Shown piece after piece: positions 18,886 through 28,777 of a DNA stretch of 54,393 nt (its first letter is position 1; every line of letters starts with the position of its first letter). Made by a program: the position numbers and the translations under genes. Source of the DNA: an uncultured Prevotella sp. (GTDB taxonomy: Bacteria; Bacteroidota; Bacteroidia; Bacteroidales; Bacteroidaceae); the NCBI GenBank assembly GCA_900314455.1, contig OMVI01000058.1, positions 1 through 54,393 of the forward strand, read 5' to 3'. Below the pieces are notes generated by a model. It was not told the origin of the DNA. It did no database searches and saw only the letters and a program-made list of their open reading frames with translations.

Positions 18886-19637
18886 TTAAGTATTTCTCCT
18901 ATAAGGTTGTCAAGTTTGTCAAGTTCAAGCATGTTTGCCGCATCGCTGAGTCCCTTGTCAGGGTCGGGATGTACTTCAAAGAAATAGCCGGTGGCACCGA
19001 ATGCCTTTGCAGCCATTGCCATCATAGGCACGTACTTTCTGTCACCGACGGTCTTTCCGTTGCCTGCGCTCGGACGCTGGACGCTGTGCGTACAGTCCAT
19101 AACGACTGTTGGCACGATTGTTTTCATATCTGGGATGTTGCGGAAGTCGACAACCAGGTTGTTGTAACCAAAGCAATTGCCCCGCTCAGTTAACCAAACT
19201 TCCTTCGCTCCGCTCTCAACGGCTTTCTGAACCGGATACTTCATATCTAGACCGGAAAGGAACTGCGCTTTCTTGATATTGACTATGCGCCCTGTCTTGG
19301 CAGCAGCTATGAGCAAATCGGTCTGTCGGCAGAGGAAGGCCGGTATCTGGAGGACATCGGCAACTTTTCCGGCGGGCTCAGCCTGCCAGCTCTCGTGTAT
19401 ATCGGTCAATATGCGGAGACCATACTTCGACTTAACGTCCGCCAGCATCTGCAAGCCTTTCTCCAGTCCCGGACCGCGGAAAGAATGCAGCGAAGTGCGG
19501 TTTGCCTTGTCGAAAGACGACTTGAATATAATGTCAATACCATACTTGGCATTGAGCCGGACAAGTTCCTGAGCCACCGTGTCAAGCAGCTCTGCTGACT
19601 CTATCACGCATGGACCGGCAATGAATATTGGCTTCAT
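18882..19637 (-). CDS. kdsA: 3-deoxy-8-phosphooctulonate synthase
   Basis: The 251-aa cytoplasmic enzyme condenses phosphoenolpyruvate with arabinose 5-phosphate to make Kdo 8-phosphate, the core sugar of lipid A. Motifs: AGPCVIES (7-14), FKSSFDKANR (38-47), VWLTERGNCFGYNNL (about 147-161), and DCTHSVQRP (about 181-189). It overlaps kdsD by 4 bp. The enzyme is a little short (about 280 is usual in proteobacteria), which is normal for the family's Bacteroidetes members. Confidence 0.96.
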   Translation of the reverse strand: MKPIFIAGPCVIESAELLDTVAQELVRLNAKYGIDIIFKSSFDKANRTSLHSFRGPGLEKGLQMLADVKSKYGLRILTDIHESWQAEPAGKVADVLQIPAFLCRQTDLLIAAAKTGRIVNIKKAQFLSGLDMKYPVQKAVESGAKEVWLTERGNCFGYNNLVVDFRNIPDMKTIVPTVVMDCTHSVQRPSAGNGKTVGDRKYVPMMAMAAKAFGATGYFFEVHPDPDKGLSDAANMLELDKLDNLIGEILK

Positions 19638-19668
19638 TTTCCTGAATAGTCTTCTTCCCTACCCTGTT

Positions 19669-20586
19669 TTACTTTGAGGTCATAGTACTTACCACCTTTA
19701 TCTTCGCACCCATCATCGTGAATGTTGAGTTGTCAGAGTAGTGGTTCAGCCAACCTTTTTGTCCAAAGACGTAAGCGGCATTGCTGTCGATGTCGACGCG
19801 GGCAAGCCCCATTGCCTTGAGCTGACTCCATTGACTGTCAATCATCTCCGATACATTACCGCCGCCCATCTTGGACGCCTGTTTCTTAACAAAAGCCTTC
19901 AAATCATCCTCGTTCATATTGCTTTCAGCAGTACGGTTGATGGTTGTCGAGTCCTTGTCAACGGAAACAGAGTAGGTACTCTTGACTTTAATAAAGTCGT
20001 GCCATGTCTCGTCGGTGGCAACACCACTCTTCAAGTTCTCTCCATTAAGTGTAAAAACAGAATACTCTTTGATGTACGAGAGCAACTTCTCTTTCGTCAA
20101 TTCATCGTTTGCCTCAAGAATGACTTTGCTCTTTGGCATTACTTTCTCCAATTCTGGGTGCGACTCGTAAGTGCTGTTGATTGTTGCCATCGTGGCTTCA
20201 GCAAGACTTGAGAGCACTGCATCAGAGTTTTTCACATCTTTGATTTTGCCTTTGCTGTCGAGTTCGAGTACAGCAGGTGTCTTCTCAAGTGTCTTCAGGA
20301 CGTTGGCATTAACCAATTGGTTGACGACTTCGTTAGAGCCTTCAATCGCAACATCGGAGAACTTCATCTCGACAGTATAGCCCTTGCTTGTGGCGTTCGT
20401 AACTGTGAAGGTTGCCGTGTACTTTGCCGAAGCCTTCATATCACCCTGCATAGGAATTCCAAGCGTCATAAGGCTCTCGGTGTCGTACGTCTTCGTGTCG
20501 CCCTTCTGATAAGCAATTTTTATCGTCTGTGCGTTCACCGCAGTCATAACCACGGCAAAAGCTATTGCGAACAATGTTCTCTTCAT
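19669..20586 (-). CDS. Secreted hypothetical protein (DUF6263-like)
   Basis: The 305-aa product starts with a signal peptide (MKRTLFAIAFAVVMTAVNAQ). The rest is a beta-rich sequence with the pattern GDTKTYDTESLMTL...GDMKASAKYTATFTV, similar in style to the DUF6263 family of exported Bacteroidetes proteins. No enzymatic motif is seen. It sits 23 bp after proS and 31 bp before kdsA, so it is in the same operon, but the neighbours do not reveal its role. The family name is from memory of the pattern. Confidence 0.7.
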   Translation of the reverse strand: MKRTLFAIAFAVVMTAVNAQTIKIAYQKGDTKTYDTESLMTLGIPMQGDMKASAKYTATFTVTNATSKGYTVEMKFSDVAIEGSNEVVNQLVNANVLKTLEKTPAVLELDSKGKIKDVKNSDAVLSSLAEATMATINSTYESHPELEKVMPKSKVILEANDELTKEKLLSYIKEYSVFTLNGENLKSGVATDETWHDFIKVKSTYSVSVDKDSTTINRTAESNMNEDDLKAFVKKQASKMGGGNVSEMIDSQWSQLKAMGLARVDIDSNAAYVFGQKGWLNHYSDNSTFTMMGAKIKVVSTMTSK

Positions 20587-20609
20587 AAGTATTCTGGTTT
20601 TAATCGTTA

Positions 20610-22094
20610 TTAATAAGCTCTTGCTACAACTACCTTCTTGACAGCCGGCTTGCCGCTGACCATGTCAACTCCGGGGTTCGACTGGTCGAGGTCGAACGGT
20701 ATGCAACGAATTGTTGCCTGCGTGTCTTCCTTTATCTTGGCCTCCGTCTCGGCTGTGCCGTCCCACGGGCAGATAAAGAATCCACCATCCTTGATGCGCT
20801 CCTTGAACTCATCATAGTTCGAGCACTCGTATGTGTGCTCCTTTCTGAAGTTGAGAGCCTTGTCGAACATGTTATTCTGAATTTCGTCGAGCAAGTCGGC
20901 TACACGACCGGCGATACCGTCAAACGGTACAGACTCCTTCTCAAGAGTATCACGACGCATGAGCTCTATAGTTCCGTTCTCAAGGTCACGGGCACCGAGA
21001 ACGAGACGTACAGGTACTCCGCGAAGCTCATAATCGGCAAACTTGAAGCCAGGGCGCTTTGTGTCGTCATCATCATATTTGACGCTGATTCCCTTGTCGG
21101 TGAGTTCCTTTATTACAGGCTGCAACTTCTCGGAAATCTGCTGAAGCTGCTCTTCCTTCTTATATATAGGTACTATAACGACCTGTATTGGTGCGAGATG
21201 TGGTGGCAGAACGAGACCGTTGTCGTCAGAATGCGTCATGATAAGCGCACCCATCAGACGTGTTGAAACGCCCCATGATGTAGCCCACACATATTCAGGC
21301 TTGTTCTCCTTGTTGAGGAACGTCACGTCGAAGCTCTTTGCGAAGTTCTGTCCGAGGAAATGGCTAGTACCACTCTGCAAAGCCTTACCGTCCTGCATCA
21401 TAGCCTCAATGGTGTATGTGTTGAGTGCGCCGGCAAAGCGTTCAGTCGGACTCTTCACACCACGGACAACCGGAACAGCCATCCACTTCTCCACGAAGTC
21501 AGCATATACGTTGAGCATCTTCTCTGCCATTGCCTCTGCTTCCTCTGCGGTTGCGTGAGCAGTGTGTCCCTCCTGCCAGAGGAACTCTGAAGTACGGAGG
21601 AACGGACGTGTACGCATCTCCCAGCGCATGACGTTGCACCACTGGTTGCACATCAACGGGAGGTCACGGTAAGAGTGAATCCAGTTCTTGTAGGTGTGCC
21701 ATATCATCGTTTCAGAGGTAGGACGGATGATGAGCTCTTCATCAAGTTTGGCGTCCGGGTCTACAACAATGTCCTTTCCGTCGTCGCTTGTCTTTAGACG
21801 GTAGTGGGTAACAACGGCACTCTCCTTTGCAAAACCCTTCACGTGCTCAGCCTCGCGGGCGAAGAAACTCTTCGGAATGAGCAGTGGGAAATAAGCGTTC
21901 TTGACACCGAGTTTCTTAAACTCCTTGTCGAGTTCTGCCTGCATCTTCTCCCATATAGCGTAACCGTATGGCTTGATAATCATACATCCGCGTACAGGAG
22001 CCTGCTCTGCAAGGTCTGCCTTCACTACTAGGTCGTTATACCATTGGGAATAGTTGTCAGCTCTCTTGGTGAGCTGCTTAAGTTCTTTAGCCAT
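20610..22094 (-). CDS. proS: Prolyl-tRNA synthetase (archaeal/eukaryotic type)
   Basis: The 494-aa class II synthetase has motif 2 [20 protein letters not shown] at about 158-177 and motif 3 near 296-310, and the anticodon-binding domain after about 305. There is no bacterial-type editing insertion between motifs 2 and 3; the form is the shorter ProS type 3, which ends in a conserved Tyr (here RAY). It is the first gene of the operon proS-secreted protein-kdsA-kdsD-PLD-ABC-F and has a strong promoter. Confidence 0.96.
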   Translation of the reverse strand: MAKELKQLTKRADNYSQWYNDLVVKADLAEQAPVRGCMIIKPYGYAIWEKMQAELDKEFKKLGVKNAYFPLLIPKSFFAREAEHVKGFAKESAVVTHYRLKTSDDGKDIVVDPDAKLDEELIIRPTSETMIWHTYKNWIHSYRDLPLMCNQWCNVMRWEMRTRPFLRTSEFLWQEGHTAHATAEEAEAMAEKMLNVYADFVEKWMAVPVVRGVKSPTERFAGALNTYTIEAMMQDGKALQSGTSHFLGQNFAKSFDVTFLNKENKPEYVWATSWGVSTRLMGALIMTHSDDNGLVLPPHLAPIQVVIVPIYKKEEQLQQISEKLQPVIKELTDKGISVKYDDDDTKRPGFKFADYELRGVPVRLVLGARDLENGTIELMRRDTLEKESVPFDGIAGRVADLLDEIQNNMFDKALNFRKEHTYECSNYDEFKERIKDGGFFICPWDGTAETEAKIKEDTQATIRCIPFDLDQSNPGVDMVSGKPAVKKVVVARAY

Positions 22095-22159
22095 TTCTGT
22101 AACTTATATTATATTTTAATTTTATTCGTTTCCGTTTATCTTTTCGGCAAAGTTTTTTG

Positions 22160-22190
22160 CAAAGATACATAAAACCCGTTAAAGAGCAAA
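22160..22190 (-). promoter_or_regulatory. Promoter of the proS operon
   Basis: TTTG (22187-22190), a 19-nt spacer and TATCTTTG (22160-22167) on the minus strand form a consensus promoter about 65 bp before the proS ATG. Confidence 0.8.
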
Positions 22191-22247
22191 ATAAAAAGAG
22201 AAAGTTTTGTGCGTGATTAATAATATGTTAATAATATATAAAGGAAA

Positions 22248-22278
22248 TTGTATAACTCATATAAAAACATTAAATTTG
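22248..22278 (+). promoter_or_regulatory. Promoter of the pectinesterase gene
   Basis: TTG (22248-22250), a 20-nt spacer and TAAATTTG (22271-22278), about 50 bp before the ATG at 22328. The -33 box is one base short of TTTG. Confidence 0.6.
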
Positions 22279-22327
22279 CCACCGATTAATAACTACTTAA
22301 TTAATAACTACTAAAGTCTACAGGACA

Positions 22328-24661
22328 ATGAAGCAAAATTTACTTAAGCGTTCGGGGCTTTTTGCAATGCTACTAATCTCAAGTTTAGGTGCATTCGCTC
22401 AAACAGCCAACAATGACGACGTAACTGTCACATGGGCTCTTACGTCGGGTACGGCAGAGGACGGCAAGTTCGCGCCGGAGACATCAAGCCAGTTCTTCAC
22501 AGCTTCCAATATGACTCTCGGAAGTGGAGTTAAAATCGGAGCAGAGTCGAAAGTAAGTACCACACCGGTAGTGACAACCTACGATGGCTACACACAAACC
22601 GGCTTCATCGCATCAAAGAGCGGTGATAACACCATCGACTTCACTTTGACACCAAAAGCTGGCATCGCATTCACTCCGACTGAAGTGGGACTGAAGTGCG
22701 AGCGCTGGCTTACCGACAAGGGTAATGTCGAAATCAGCTGGGTATCGGCCGACGGTTCAACCAAGTCACTCGGCTCTTTCCGCCCTAACAGAAACTACAA
22801 CGAAGAGAAAGCATCTGGCGACAAGACGTCTTCTATCGTAACTTACGAAATCAACGGCGCTACAGCCAACGAGGCTCTGTGCTACCTCCGTGTCACCATC
22901 AGTGGTATGGACGGCAAGAAGACCATCTCCATTGGTGACGTATATATTAAAGGTACTGTGAAGGGTACTGTCGGTCAGGCTATACAGTACACCCTTACCG
23001 TAAAGGCAGAGCCGGCTGAAGGAGGTACTGTTTCTGTATCACCGAAGCAGGACAAGTACGATTCCGGCTCGTCAGTTACACTCAGTCAGACCGCCAACGA
23101 AGGCTGGCACTTCCTTGGATGGTACAATGACGGCGCTATGCTCTCATCGGCTTCAGAGTATAAGTTCAACATCAAGGGCGACATGAACGTCGTTGCCAAA
23201 TACCAAAGCACAGCATCTCTGCTAAAGGGCGACTATATCGTTGTCGACAACATCGCTGCTCTGCGTCAGGCTATCAAGGATGTCAACGCATCAACCGACG
23301 GCCAGCGCAAGTTCATCTTCCTGAAGAACGGTACCTACGACTATGGTACTTACCATAATCCGGAAAGCGGTTCGACACCTTTCGGACGCGATTCTATCAA
23401 GGTTGACAATGTTTCTCTCATCGGTCAGAGCAAGGCCGGCGTCACGATTCAGATTGAACCAGAGATGGCTTCTGTATCTCGCACGGCTCCAATCGTCAAC
23501 TACAGCACAGGCAACTACTATCAGGACATTACGTTCAAGAACAATTTCAGCTACGGCGGCAATGATGGTCAGGCAGCAGCGTTCATGGATAAGGGCGACA
23601 AGACTATCATGAAGAATGTCAACCTTATATCAAAGCAGGATACATACTACCCTAACACCGACATGGGACGTATCTATGTTGAGACCTCCCGTATAGATGG
23701 TACGGTCGACTATATATGCGGCCGCGGCGATGTATTCTTCGAAGGCGACACCCTCAACTGCGTTCAGCGTTACAAGAATCCATGGCAAGGCAACGACAAC
23801 ATTTCTGCTCCGTACACTATCGGAAAGGAATTCAACTCTCAGGGCGGCCACGGCTTCATCTTCAACAACTGCTTCGTCAACAACGAAGTTCAGTACTGGA
23901 CTTTCTCCCGTGGATGGCGCGGTTACCCGAAGGCAGCTTTCCTCAACACCCGTCTTAGCAATGCTGCTGCAATGCGCTGCGGTGAGAACAGTAAAGAGTT
24001 GTCAAACAAATACACTACTTACCCGAAGGACACCAAGGGACGCCTCAGTGGCGGTGGTAAAGGTATCCAGAGCTCTTCCGACGCTCACGCCATGGAGTTC
24101 TATGAGTACAACACTACCGATTCAACCGGTACCATTGTCCTCAATCCGGAGTCTAATATAATGACGACAACTGCTAGCGACTCACGCACGGCAGAAACTA
24201 TTCTGAAGGCTACGGAGCTCGACCGCTTCCAGCTTGCTAACGTATTCCCGGGCTGGTCACCAGCTGAGGACGCCAAGCAGGTTATCGTTACAAAGGTTGA
24301 CGCAGAGGGTACAACTCTGACCTGGACAACTAACACGACTGCAAAGGCATTCCTCATTGAGGCTGACGGCAACTTCGTGGAAATCGTCGACGGTACAAAC
24401 AACAGCTACACTATCCCTGCTGGCACACCAGGCAGCAAGTACACCGTTCGCGCAGCCAACATGATGGGTGGCTTCGGACCTGCTTGCCCAGCCGGCGGCG
24501 TAATCAACGCAATCGACAAGACGCTGCAAGCCAAGGACGTTCAGAGCATCAGATACTACAATATCTCTGGTGTTGAACTCTCACAGCCGCAGAAGGGTCT
24601 TAACATCATCGTCAAGACAATGACCGACGGTACAAGAACAAGCACGAAGGTAATATTCTAA
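22328..24661 (+). CDS. Secreted modular pectinesterase with type IX secretion-like tail
   Basis: The 777-aa enzyme removes methyl esters from pectin. Domains: signal peptide (1-25, ending GAFAQ), a beta-sandwich (about 30-210), an InlB-type B-repeat (about 221-294, TLTVKAEPAEGGTVSVSP ... FLGWYNDG), the pectinesterase beta-helix (about 300-645), a fibronectin-III-like domain (about 655-730) and a C-terminal sorting tail (YYNISGVELSQPQKGLNII). Active-site motifs GQAAAF (414-419), QDT with Asp438, DYICG with Asp461, and an Arg near 528-531 (SRGWRG) are present. The usual DFIFG is DYICG. The tail suggests type IX export to the cell surface. Transcribed alone, with promoter and terminator. It fits a plant-cell-wall degrader. 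Confidence 0.93.
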   Translation: MKQNLLKRSGLFAMLLISSLGAFAQTANNDDVTVTWALTSGTAEDGKFAPETSSQFFTASNMTLGSGVKIGAESKVSTTPVVTTYDGYTQTGFIASKSGDNTIDFTLTPKAGIAFTPTEVGLKCERWLTDKGNVEISWVSADGSTKSLGSFRPNRNYNEEKASGDKTSSIVTYEINGATANEALCYLRVTISGMDGKKTISIGDVYIKGTVKGTVGQAIQYTLTVKAEPAEGGTVSVSPKQDKYDSGSSVTLSQTANEGWHFLGWYNDGAMLSSASEYKFNIKGDMNVVAKYQSTASLLKGDYIVVDNIAALRQAIKDVNASTDGQRKFIFLKNGTYDYGTYHNPESGSTPFGRDSIKVDNVSLIGQSKAGVTIQIEPEMASVSRTAPIVNYSTGNYYQDITFKNNFSYGGNDGQAAAFMDKGDKTIMKNVNLISKQDTYYPNTDMGRIYVETSRIDGTVDYICGRGDVFFEGDTLNCVQRYKNPWQGNDNISAPYTIGKEFNSQGGHGFIFNNCFVNNEVQYWTFSRGWRGYPKAAFLNTRLSNAAAMRCGENSKELSNKYTTYPKDTKGRLSGGGKGIQSSSDAHAMEFYEYNTTDSTGTIVLNPESNIMTTTASDSRTAETILKATELDRFQLANVFPGWSPAEDAKQVIVTKVDAEGTTLTWTTNTTAKAFLIEADGNFVEIVDGTNNSYTIPAGTPGSKYTVRAANMMGGFGPACPAGGVINAIDKTLQAKDVQSIRYYNISGVELSQPQKGLNIIVKTMTDGTRTSTKVIF

Positions 24662-24683
24662 ATTAAGACAAATAACACCATTC

Positions 24684-24728
24684 AGCCATGGCTCTATCAA
24701 CCTATTGATAGCTAGCCATGGCTTTTTT
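24684..24728 (+). terminator. Terminator of the pectinesterase gene
   Basis: AGCCATGGCTCTATCAA pairs with TTGATAGCTAGCCATGGCT (with a small bulge), followed by TTTTTT. It begins 23 bp after the stop. Confidence 0.85.
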
Positions 24729-25038
24729 AGTATATAAAAGTTTATGTCCTGCAATGTCAAAGGTTAACTTTGGAATTGGTTTTTAATTTATTTTTGATTA
24801 AAAAATAAATTATTTTTCCTCTATTTTTAATTTATTTTTCAAGCCAAAAGATAATCTTTTGTATCTCAACAGGTTATCTTTGGCATTCTGAAAGGTCCCT
24901 GACGGCATTCCGATATATTACCAACACGCATTCTTTCTGGAAACTTATGCAATAAAAAATGGTGTATAAACTCGTTTATTATCTTATTTTTTGTATATTT
25001 GCAGACGAAGATTATTATGGATTTAAAATAAGCGAACT
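24729..25038. other. AT-rich intergenic DNA with degenerate repeats and a -7 box
   Basis: Blocks such as AAAGGTTAACTTTGG, AAAAGATAATCTTTTG and GGTTATCTTTGGC recur in loose, partly palindromic form, like the blocks near 5100 and 54130. A run of TAATTTATTTTT motifs lies between. TATATTTG (24994-25001) is a -7 box for the next gene, without a clear -33. Confidence 0.5.
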
Positions 25039-25668
25039 ATGTCAAAAGCAACAATAACTTACTACGGGCACAGTTGTTTCAAGGTTGAAGCAGAAGGCTC
25101 TTCAATAGTGTTTGACCCTTACGAGAACGGCAGCGTACCGGGGATAAAGCTTCCACGAGGCATCAAAGCTGACGTTGTCAGTTGCTCTCACCAGCACGGC
25201 GACCACAATGCGGCTCACCTAATCAATGCTTCGGGCAAGAAATTGAACTTCGAAGTCAGCAAGATAACGGTGCCTCACGACCACCACAACGGTGCGCATC
25301 GTGGCCTGTCGGATATTACATTCGTGCATCTGCCTGAGCTAACGATAGTTCATTTGGGCGACCTAGGACGACTCCCGACGGAAGATGAGTACAAGGAATT
25401 AGCCAAAGCAGACGTTGTCCTACTGCCTTGCGCAGGCTACTTTACCATCACATCGAAGGAAGCAGCAGAGATTATCAAGCATCTGAAGAAGCCAAGTCTG
25501 AAGATTCTGATGCACTACCGTGAGGGCAAACGTGGCTATGACGTCCAAGAATCGATAGGCGACATCGCGAAAGACATACACGGCATAAAGCGACTTGACA
25601 AATCGGTGATTACCGTTGACTCGAATAACATCAAAGACGAAATCATCACTCTCGAGCCGGAGCAATAA
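25039..25668 (+). CDS. Metallo-beta-lactamase-fold hydrolase (UPF0173/UlaG-like)
   Basis: The 209-aa cytoplasmic protein has the metal-binding loop SCSHQHGDHN (His-x-His-x-Asp-His, about 49-58) and an early YYGHSCF typical of the UPF0173 group. Further ligands are likely the His in VHLGDLG and the His in ILMHYREG near the C-terminus. Members hydrolyse cyclic or lactone substrates, but most are uncharacterised; substrate is unknown. It stands alone between the pectinesterase and a convergent acyltransferase gene. Confidence 0.85.
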   Translation: MSKATITYYGHSCFKVEAEGSSIVFDPYENGSVPGIKLPRGIKADVVSCSHQHGDHNAAHLINASGKKLNFEVSKITVPHDHHNGAHRGLSDITFVHLPELTIVHLGDLGRLPTEDEYKELAKADVVLLPCAGYFTITSKEAAEIIKHLKKPSLKILMHYREGKRGYDVQESIGDIAKDIHGIKRLDKSVITVDSNNIKDEIITLEPEQ

Positions 25669-25712
25669 TTTCAATCATACAAGATTAATATCCGCAAACG
25701 CCCAAGCAGCTA

Positions 25713-25745
25713 TGCCTGCCACCGCAGGGGACGCCCCTGCAGTGG
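25713..25745. repeat. Diverged copy of the dispersed palindromic element
   Basis: TATGCC then CCACCGCAGGGGACGCCCCTGCAGTGG (long form summarised: GCAGGGG-ACG-CCCCTGC core with CCAC/GTGG ends, 25719-25745), followed by AAGTTT. Same prefix and core as the copies at 5315 and 53956. Confidence 0.6.
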
Positions 25746-25819
25746 AAGTTTTTGAGGCTAAAGAGATGAACGCGGATGCTAATATTAAACAATTGCTTTG
25801 TTAGCGGTTATCATTCGGC

Positions 25820-27346
25820 CTAGAATTGCAGATAGATGAACGGTTGGATATCGCTTGACTTGACCTGCATGGCAATGAAGATAACAAATGCCAGGGCGAT
25901 GGCACAAACCACTACTCCACCCCGTTCCAGTCCGAGCACAATCTTGTCCTGCCACGAATCGGGCATCCAATGGGCTATAAGCGCTATCGCCATGAAAGCG
26001 AACACGAACTTATAAGCAGAGAAGATGGCGGGGAACAGCGTCACATCGAACTTCGTCACAAGTTGATTGATGATTATCGTGGCTGCCGTGAAGTCCTGAG
26101 CGCGGAAGAATATCCACAGAAACGTTACAAGATGGAACGTAAGCAGCACTGCCACGAAGCGCCGGATACCTGACGGATGATAGTGGCGGTCGTGGTGCAG
26201 AACTGTCTGCGAGAAGAATTTGTGGATGCAGACGCCAAGTCCGTGGAGCGTTCCCCACAGCACGAAGTTGAGCGATGCACCATGCCAAAGGCCGCAGAGT
26301 ACCATTGCAACCATTTGGTTGATATACATTCTGACCTTTCCCTTACGGTTGCCGCCCAACGATATATATATATAGTCGCGAATCCAACTAGACAATGAGA
26401 TGTGCCAACGACGCCAGAAGTCGCTCAGCGAGTCAGCCTTGTAAGGGGCGTTGAAGTTCATCGGTATCTTGAAACCAAGCAAGGCGGAAATTCCTATTGC
26501 CATGTCACTGTAGCCGGAGAAGTCGCAATACAATTGGATACTATATCCATAAAGTCCCATCAGTATCTCTCCACCGGAGAACAATGTAGGATTATCGAAT
26601 ACACGGCTTACGAAATTGACACTTATATAATCGCTGATTACCAGTTTCTTAAGCAATCCCGTCATTATGAGATACACACCGAAGGCAAACATCTTTCGTG
26701 AAATGCTGATAGGCTTCCGTATCTGCGGAACGAAGTCAGTTGCACGGACGATAGGGCCGGCAAGCAGAACGGGGAAGAAACTGACGTAGAAAGCATAGTC
26801 GAGAAGGCTATCCACGGGCTTCATTTTGCCTCTATATACATCTATAGTATAAGATATGCTCTTGAAAGTAAAGAACGAAATGCCTGCCGGAAGGAAGATG
26901 TCCCAAGGTTGGAAGTTGTAGTTGATGAGTTGCGATATCAGTCCAGCGAAGAAATTGGTGTACTTGAAATAAGCCAGGAGTCCCAAATCGATGACAAGAC
27001 TGAGCAGCAGCCATTGCCTTGCACTGTCCCTAAGAAGATTGTCAGGGTCGTTGGGCGCAAGTTGCTCGCCATCATCGTCGCTTCCGCAAGCTGCAATCTT
27101 CTTTGCTATCAGCCAGTCGGAAATAGTCACAACTGCCAGCAGACAGAAATAAAGGCCTGAGCTCTTGTACAGAAAATAATAAGAGAACAGTGTGACGAAG
27201 AGAAGGCGCGCCGTCAGCTTCTTCCTAAGGGCAAAGTATCCCAGTGCTACAAAGAGGAACAAGAACAGGAACAGTCCCGTTGTAAACAACAACGGTTCCT
27301 TGGGGTTATATTGAAGTAGTGTAAGTATCTTTTGTATAATTTCCAT
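25820..27346 (-). CDS. MBOAT-family O-acyltransferase (AlgI/PatA-like)
   Basis: The 508-aa inner-membrane protein has about ten or more helices. MBOAT motifs are clear: YCDFSGYSDMAIG (273-285), FWRRWHISLSSWIRDY (310-325, His315) and CGLWHGASLNFVLWG (351-365) with the catalytic His355. These proteins move acyl groups, usually acetyl, across the membrane onto alginate, peptidoglycan or other polymers. It lies 34 bp after an SGNH-hydrolase-like protein and in the same operon, the classic partner arrangement (PatA/PatB, AlgI/AlgX). The target polymer cannot be read from sequence. Confidence 0.92.
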   Translation of the reverse strand: MEIIQKILTLLQYNPKEPLLFTTGLFLFLFLFVALGYFALRKKLTARLLFVTLFSYYFLYKSSGLYFCLLAVVTISDWLIAKKIAACGSDDDGEQLAPNDPDNLLRDSARQWLLLSLVIDLGLLAYFKYTNFFAGLISQLINYNFQPWDIFLPAGISFFTFKSISYTIDVYRGKMKPVDSLLDYAFYVSFFPVLLAGPIVRATDFVPQIRKPISISRKMFAFGVYLIMTGLLKKLVISDYISVNFVSRVFDNPTLFSGGEILMGLYGYSIQLYCDFSGYSDMAIGISALLGFKIPMNFNAPYKADSLSDFWRRWHISLSSWIRDYIYISLGGNRKGKVRMYINQMVAMVLCGLWHGASLNFVLWGTLHGLGVCIHKFFSQTVLHHDRHYHPSGIRRFVAVLLTFHLVTFLWIFFRAQDFTAATIIINQLVTKFDVTLFPAIFSAYKFVFAFMAIALIAHWMPDSWQDKIVLGLERGGVVVCAIALAFVIFIAMQVKSSDIQPFIYLQF

Positions 27347-27380
27347 GTTTAAGAATGTTGACTAGGAACGCGAAAGACTA

Positions 27381-28775
27381 TCAATTCTCCCGTTCCAGTT
27401 TCCTTCGGCGCAGATAATTGTTCTCGCCCGCAACTATAGACTTGAATATTCCGTTGGCAATCAGTTTTCCTCCGCCACGGCTGACATGTACCAAGTCGGC
27501 TGAGGTCATATTCCTCTCATGAAGGCGTGCCATAGCCCCCTCGCCTCCCATGGAATGGAACAAGCTGTAGAAGCCGACCTTCTCTTCTGCGGCGAGCTCC
27601 TTCTGATAGCCTTCGAGGACCTTAATCGTAGGCATAGTTCCGTTCGCGTTGTTGCCTCGGTCTGGTGTACTGACAACCAGGATGCTGGCTTCGGGGAAAC
27701 ACTTACGCATGAGGCGTATCACCTTACGCATGCCCGACAGATACTTATGCATGTCTTCGTCTTTGGTATCGGACGATACTGCGTTGACACCGAACTGCAA
27801 AACAATAAGGTCGTATGGACGTATGCGGTTGAAGTCGCTCAACGTCCGTTCGGAAAGAGTCGAAAGAGTTATACCTGTGGAGCCACGCATGCTGAAATTG
27901 TCGACGACGATACCGCCATCGGTTTCTGCCACAGCACCAAAGAGAACGGGGGCACCGGTGATGCTGAACTTGACTTTGTTTGTTTTGGCTCCGCTCATGC
28001 TGAATTCCTGAACAGATGGCGAGGCACTGTAAGATTTTTCCGAAACAATGCCACTGCCAAGCTTTCCTACAATATGGGCTTTACCGGCAGAGCAGAAATA
28101 GAGCCTTGAGCTCGTCCAAGTCGATGTGTGAGGATAGTATTTCTGCCCAGTCATCGTCATCGAAGCAGAACCGTTCGTGGTGTAATAGCGTTCCGCTATG
28201 CCAGCCTTCGAAGGGTCATAGCTTTCTTTTTTCATTGCCATGTGCTCGGTCATACCGGTGTATGAGGCACCGATGGAAATCTTGTACTTCTCCAAATCGT
28301 TGCCGGCATCAATCCAACCGACACCGCTGCCGCCATACTTTGCCTGCAACTGTTCACGCAAATCAGCCACGAGGATGTCGCCTTCTATGAAGCTGTCGCC
28401 GTAATATGCAATTCTGACGGGTCTGCCCTTAAGCTTATGGCGCGCCGCAGAGTCGACCATCTCATAGAAATGGTCCATTCCGCCGGCATTGCCCTCACTA
28501 TAGTCAAGGATAGGCTGTACACCCTTAGGCCATACTTCCTTGAAGTCGAGAAGCTTGCCCGACTTGCTTCTTGCCTCTATCTGCTTCGGGTCTTTCGGCT
28601 TGGGAATAACATCGGTCGACTCGTTGTCGCCCGGCAGTGTTATAATCTGGCTAAGAATGTTGACTTTTCTTAGCTTAACTCCAAAGACAGAGACCGATGG
28701 AACGAAATGGAGCAACAAGAGTATAACGATGACCAAAGCCACCAATAAGAGCGTTTTAAGCGTTCCGTCTTTCAT
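27381..28775 (-). CDS. Membrane-anchored SGNH-fold protein, likely acyl transfer partner of the MBOAT
   Basis: The 464-aa protein (ATG at 28775; a TTG two codons earlier is also possible) has one N-terminal membrane helix (about 5-28) and a periplasmic domain. SGNH motifs: AYYGDSFIEGD with nucleophile Ser128, QFGVNA as a degenerate block III (Asn then Ala in place of GxND), and DLVHVSRGG (Asp427, His430) completing the triad. Such proteins in MBOAT operons receive acetyl groups and pass them to, or remove them from, a glycan. It begins 2 bp after the TetR gene's stop and ends 34 bp before the MBOAT gene. Confidence 0.85.
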   Translation of the reverse strand: MKDGTLKTLLLVALVIVILLLLHFVPSVSVFGVKLRKVNILSQIITLPGDNESTDVIPKPKDPKQIEARSKSGKLLDFKEVWPKGVQPILDYSEGNAGGMDHFYEMVDSAARHKLKGRPVRIAYYGDSFIEGDILVADLREQLQAKYGGSGVGWIDAGNDLEKYKISIGASYTGMTEHMAMKKESYDPSKAGIAERYYTTNGSASMTMTGQKYYPHTSTWTSSRLYFCSAGKAHIVGKLGSGIVSEKSYSASPSVQEFSMSGAKTNKVKFSITGAPVLFGAVAETDGGIVVDNFSMRGSTGITLSTLSERTLSDFNRIRPYDLIVLQFGVNAVSSDTKDEDMHKYLSGMRKVIRLMRKCFPEASILVVSTPDRGNNANGTMPTIKVLEGYQKELAAEEKVGFYSLFHSMGGEGAMARLHERNMTSADLVHVSRGGGKLIANGIFKSIVAGENNYLRRRKLEREN

Positions 28776-28777
28776 CT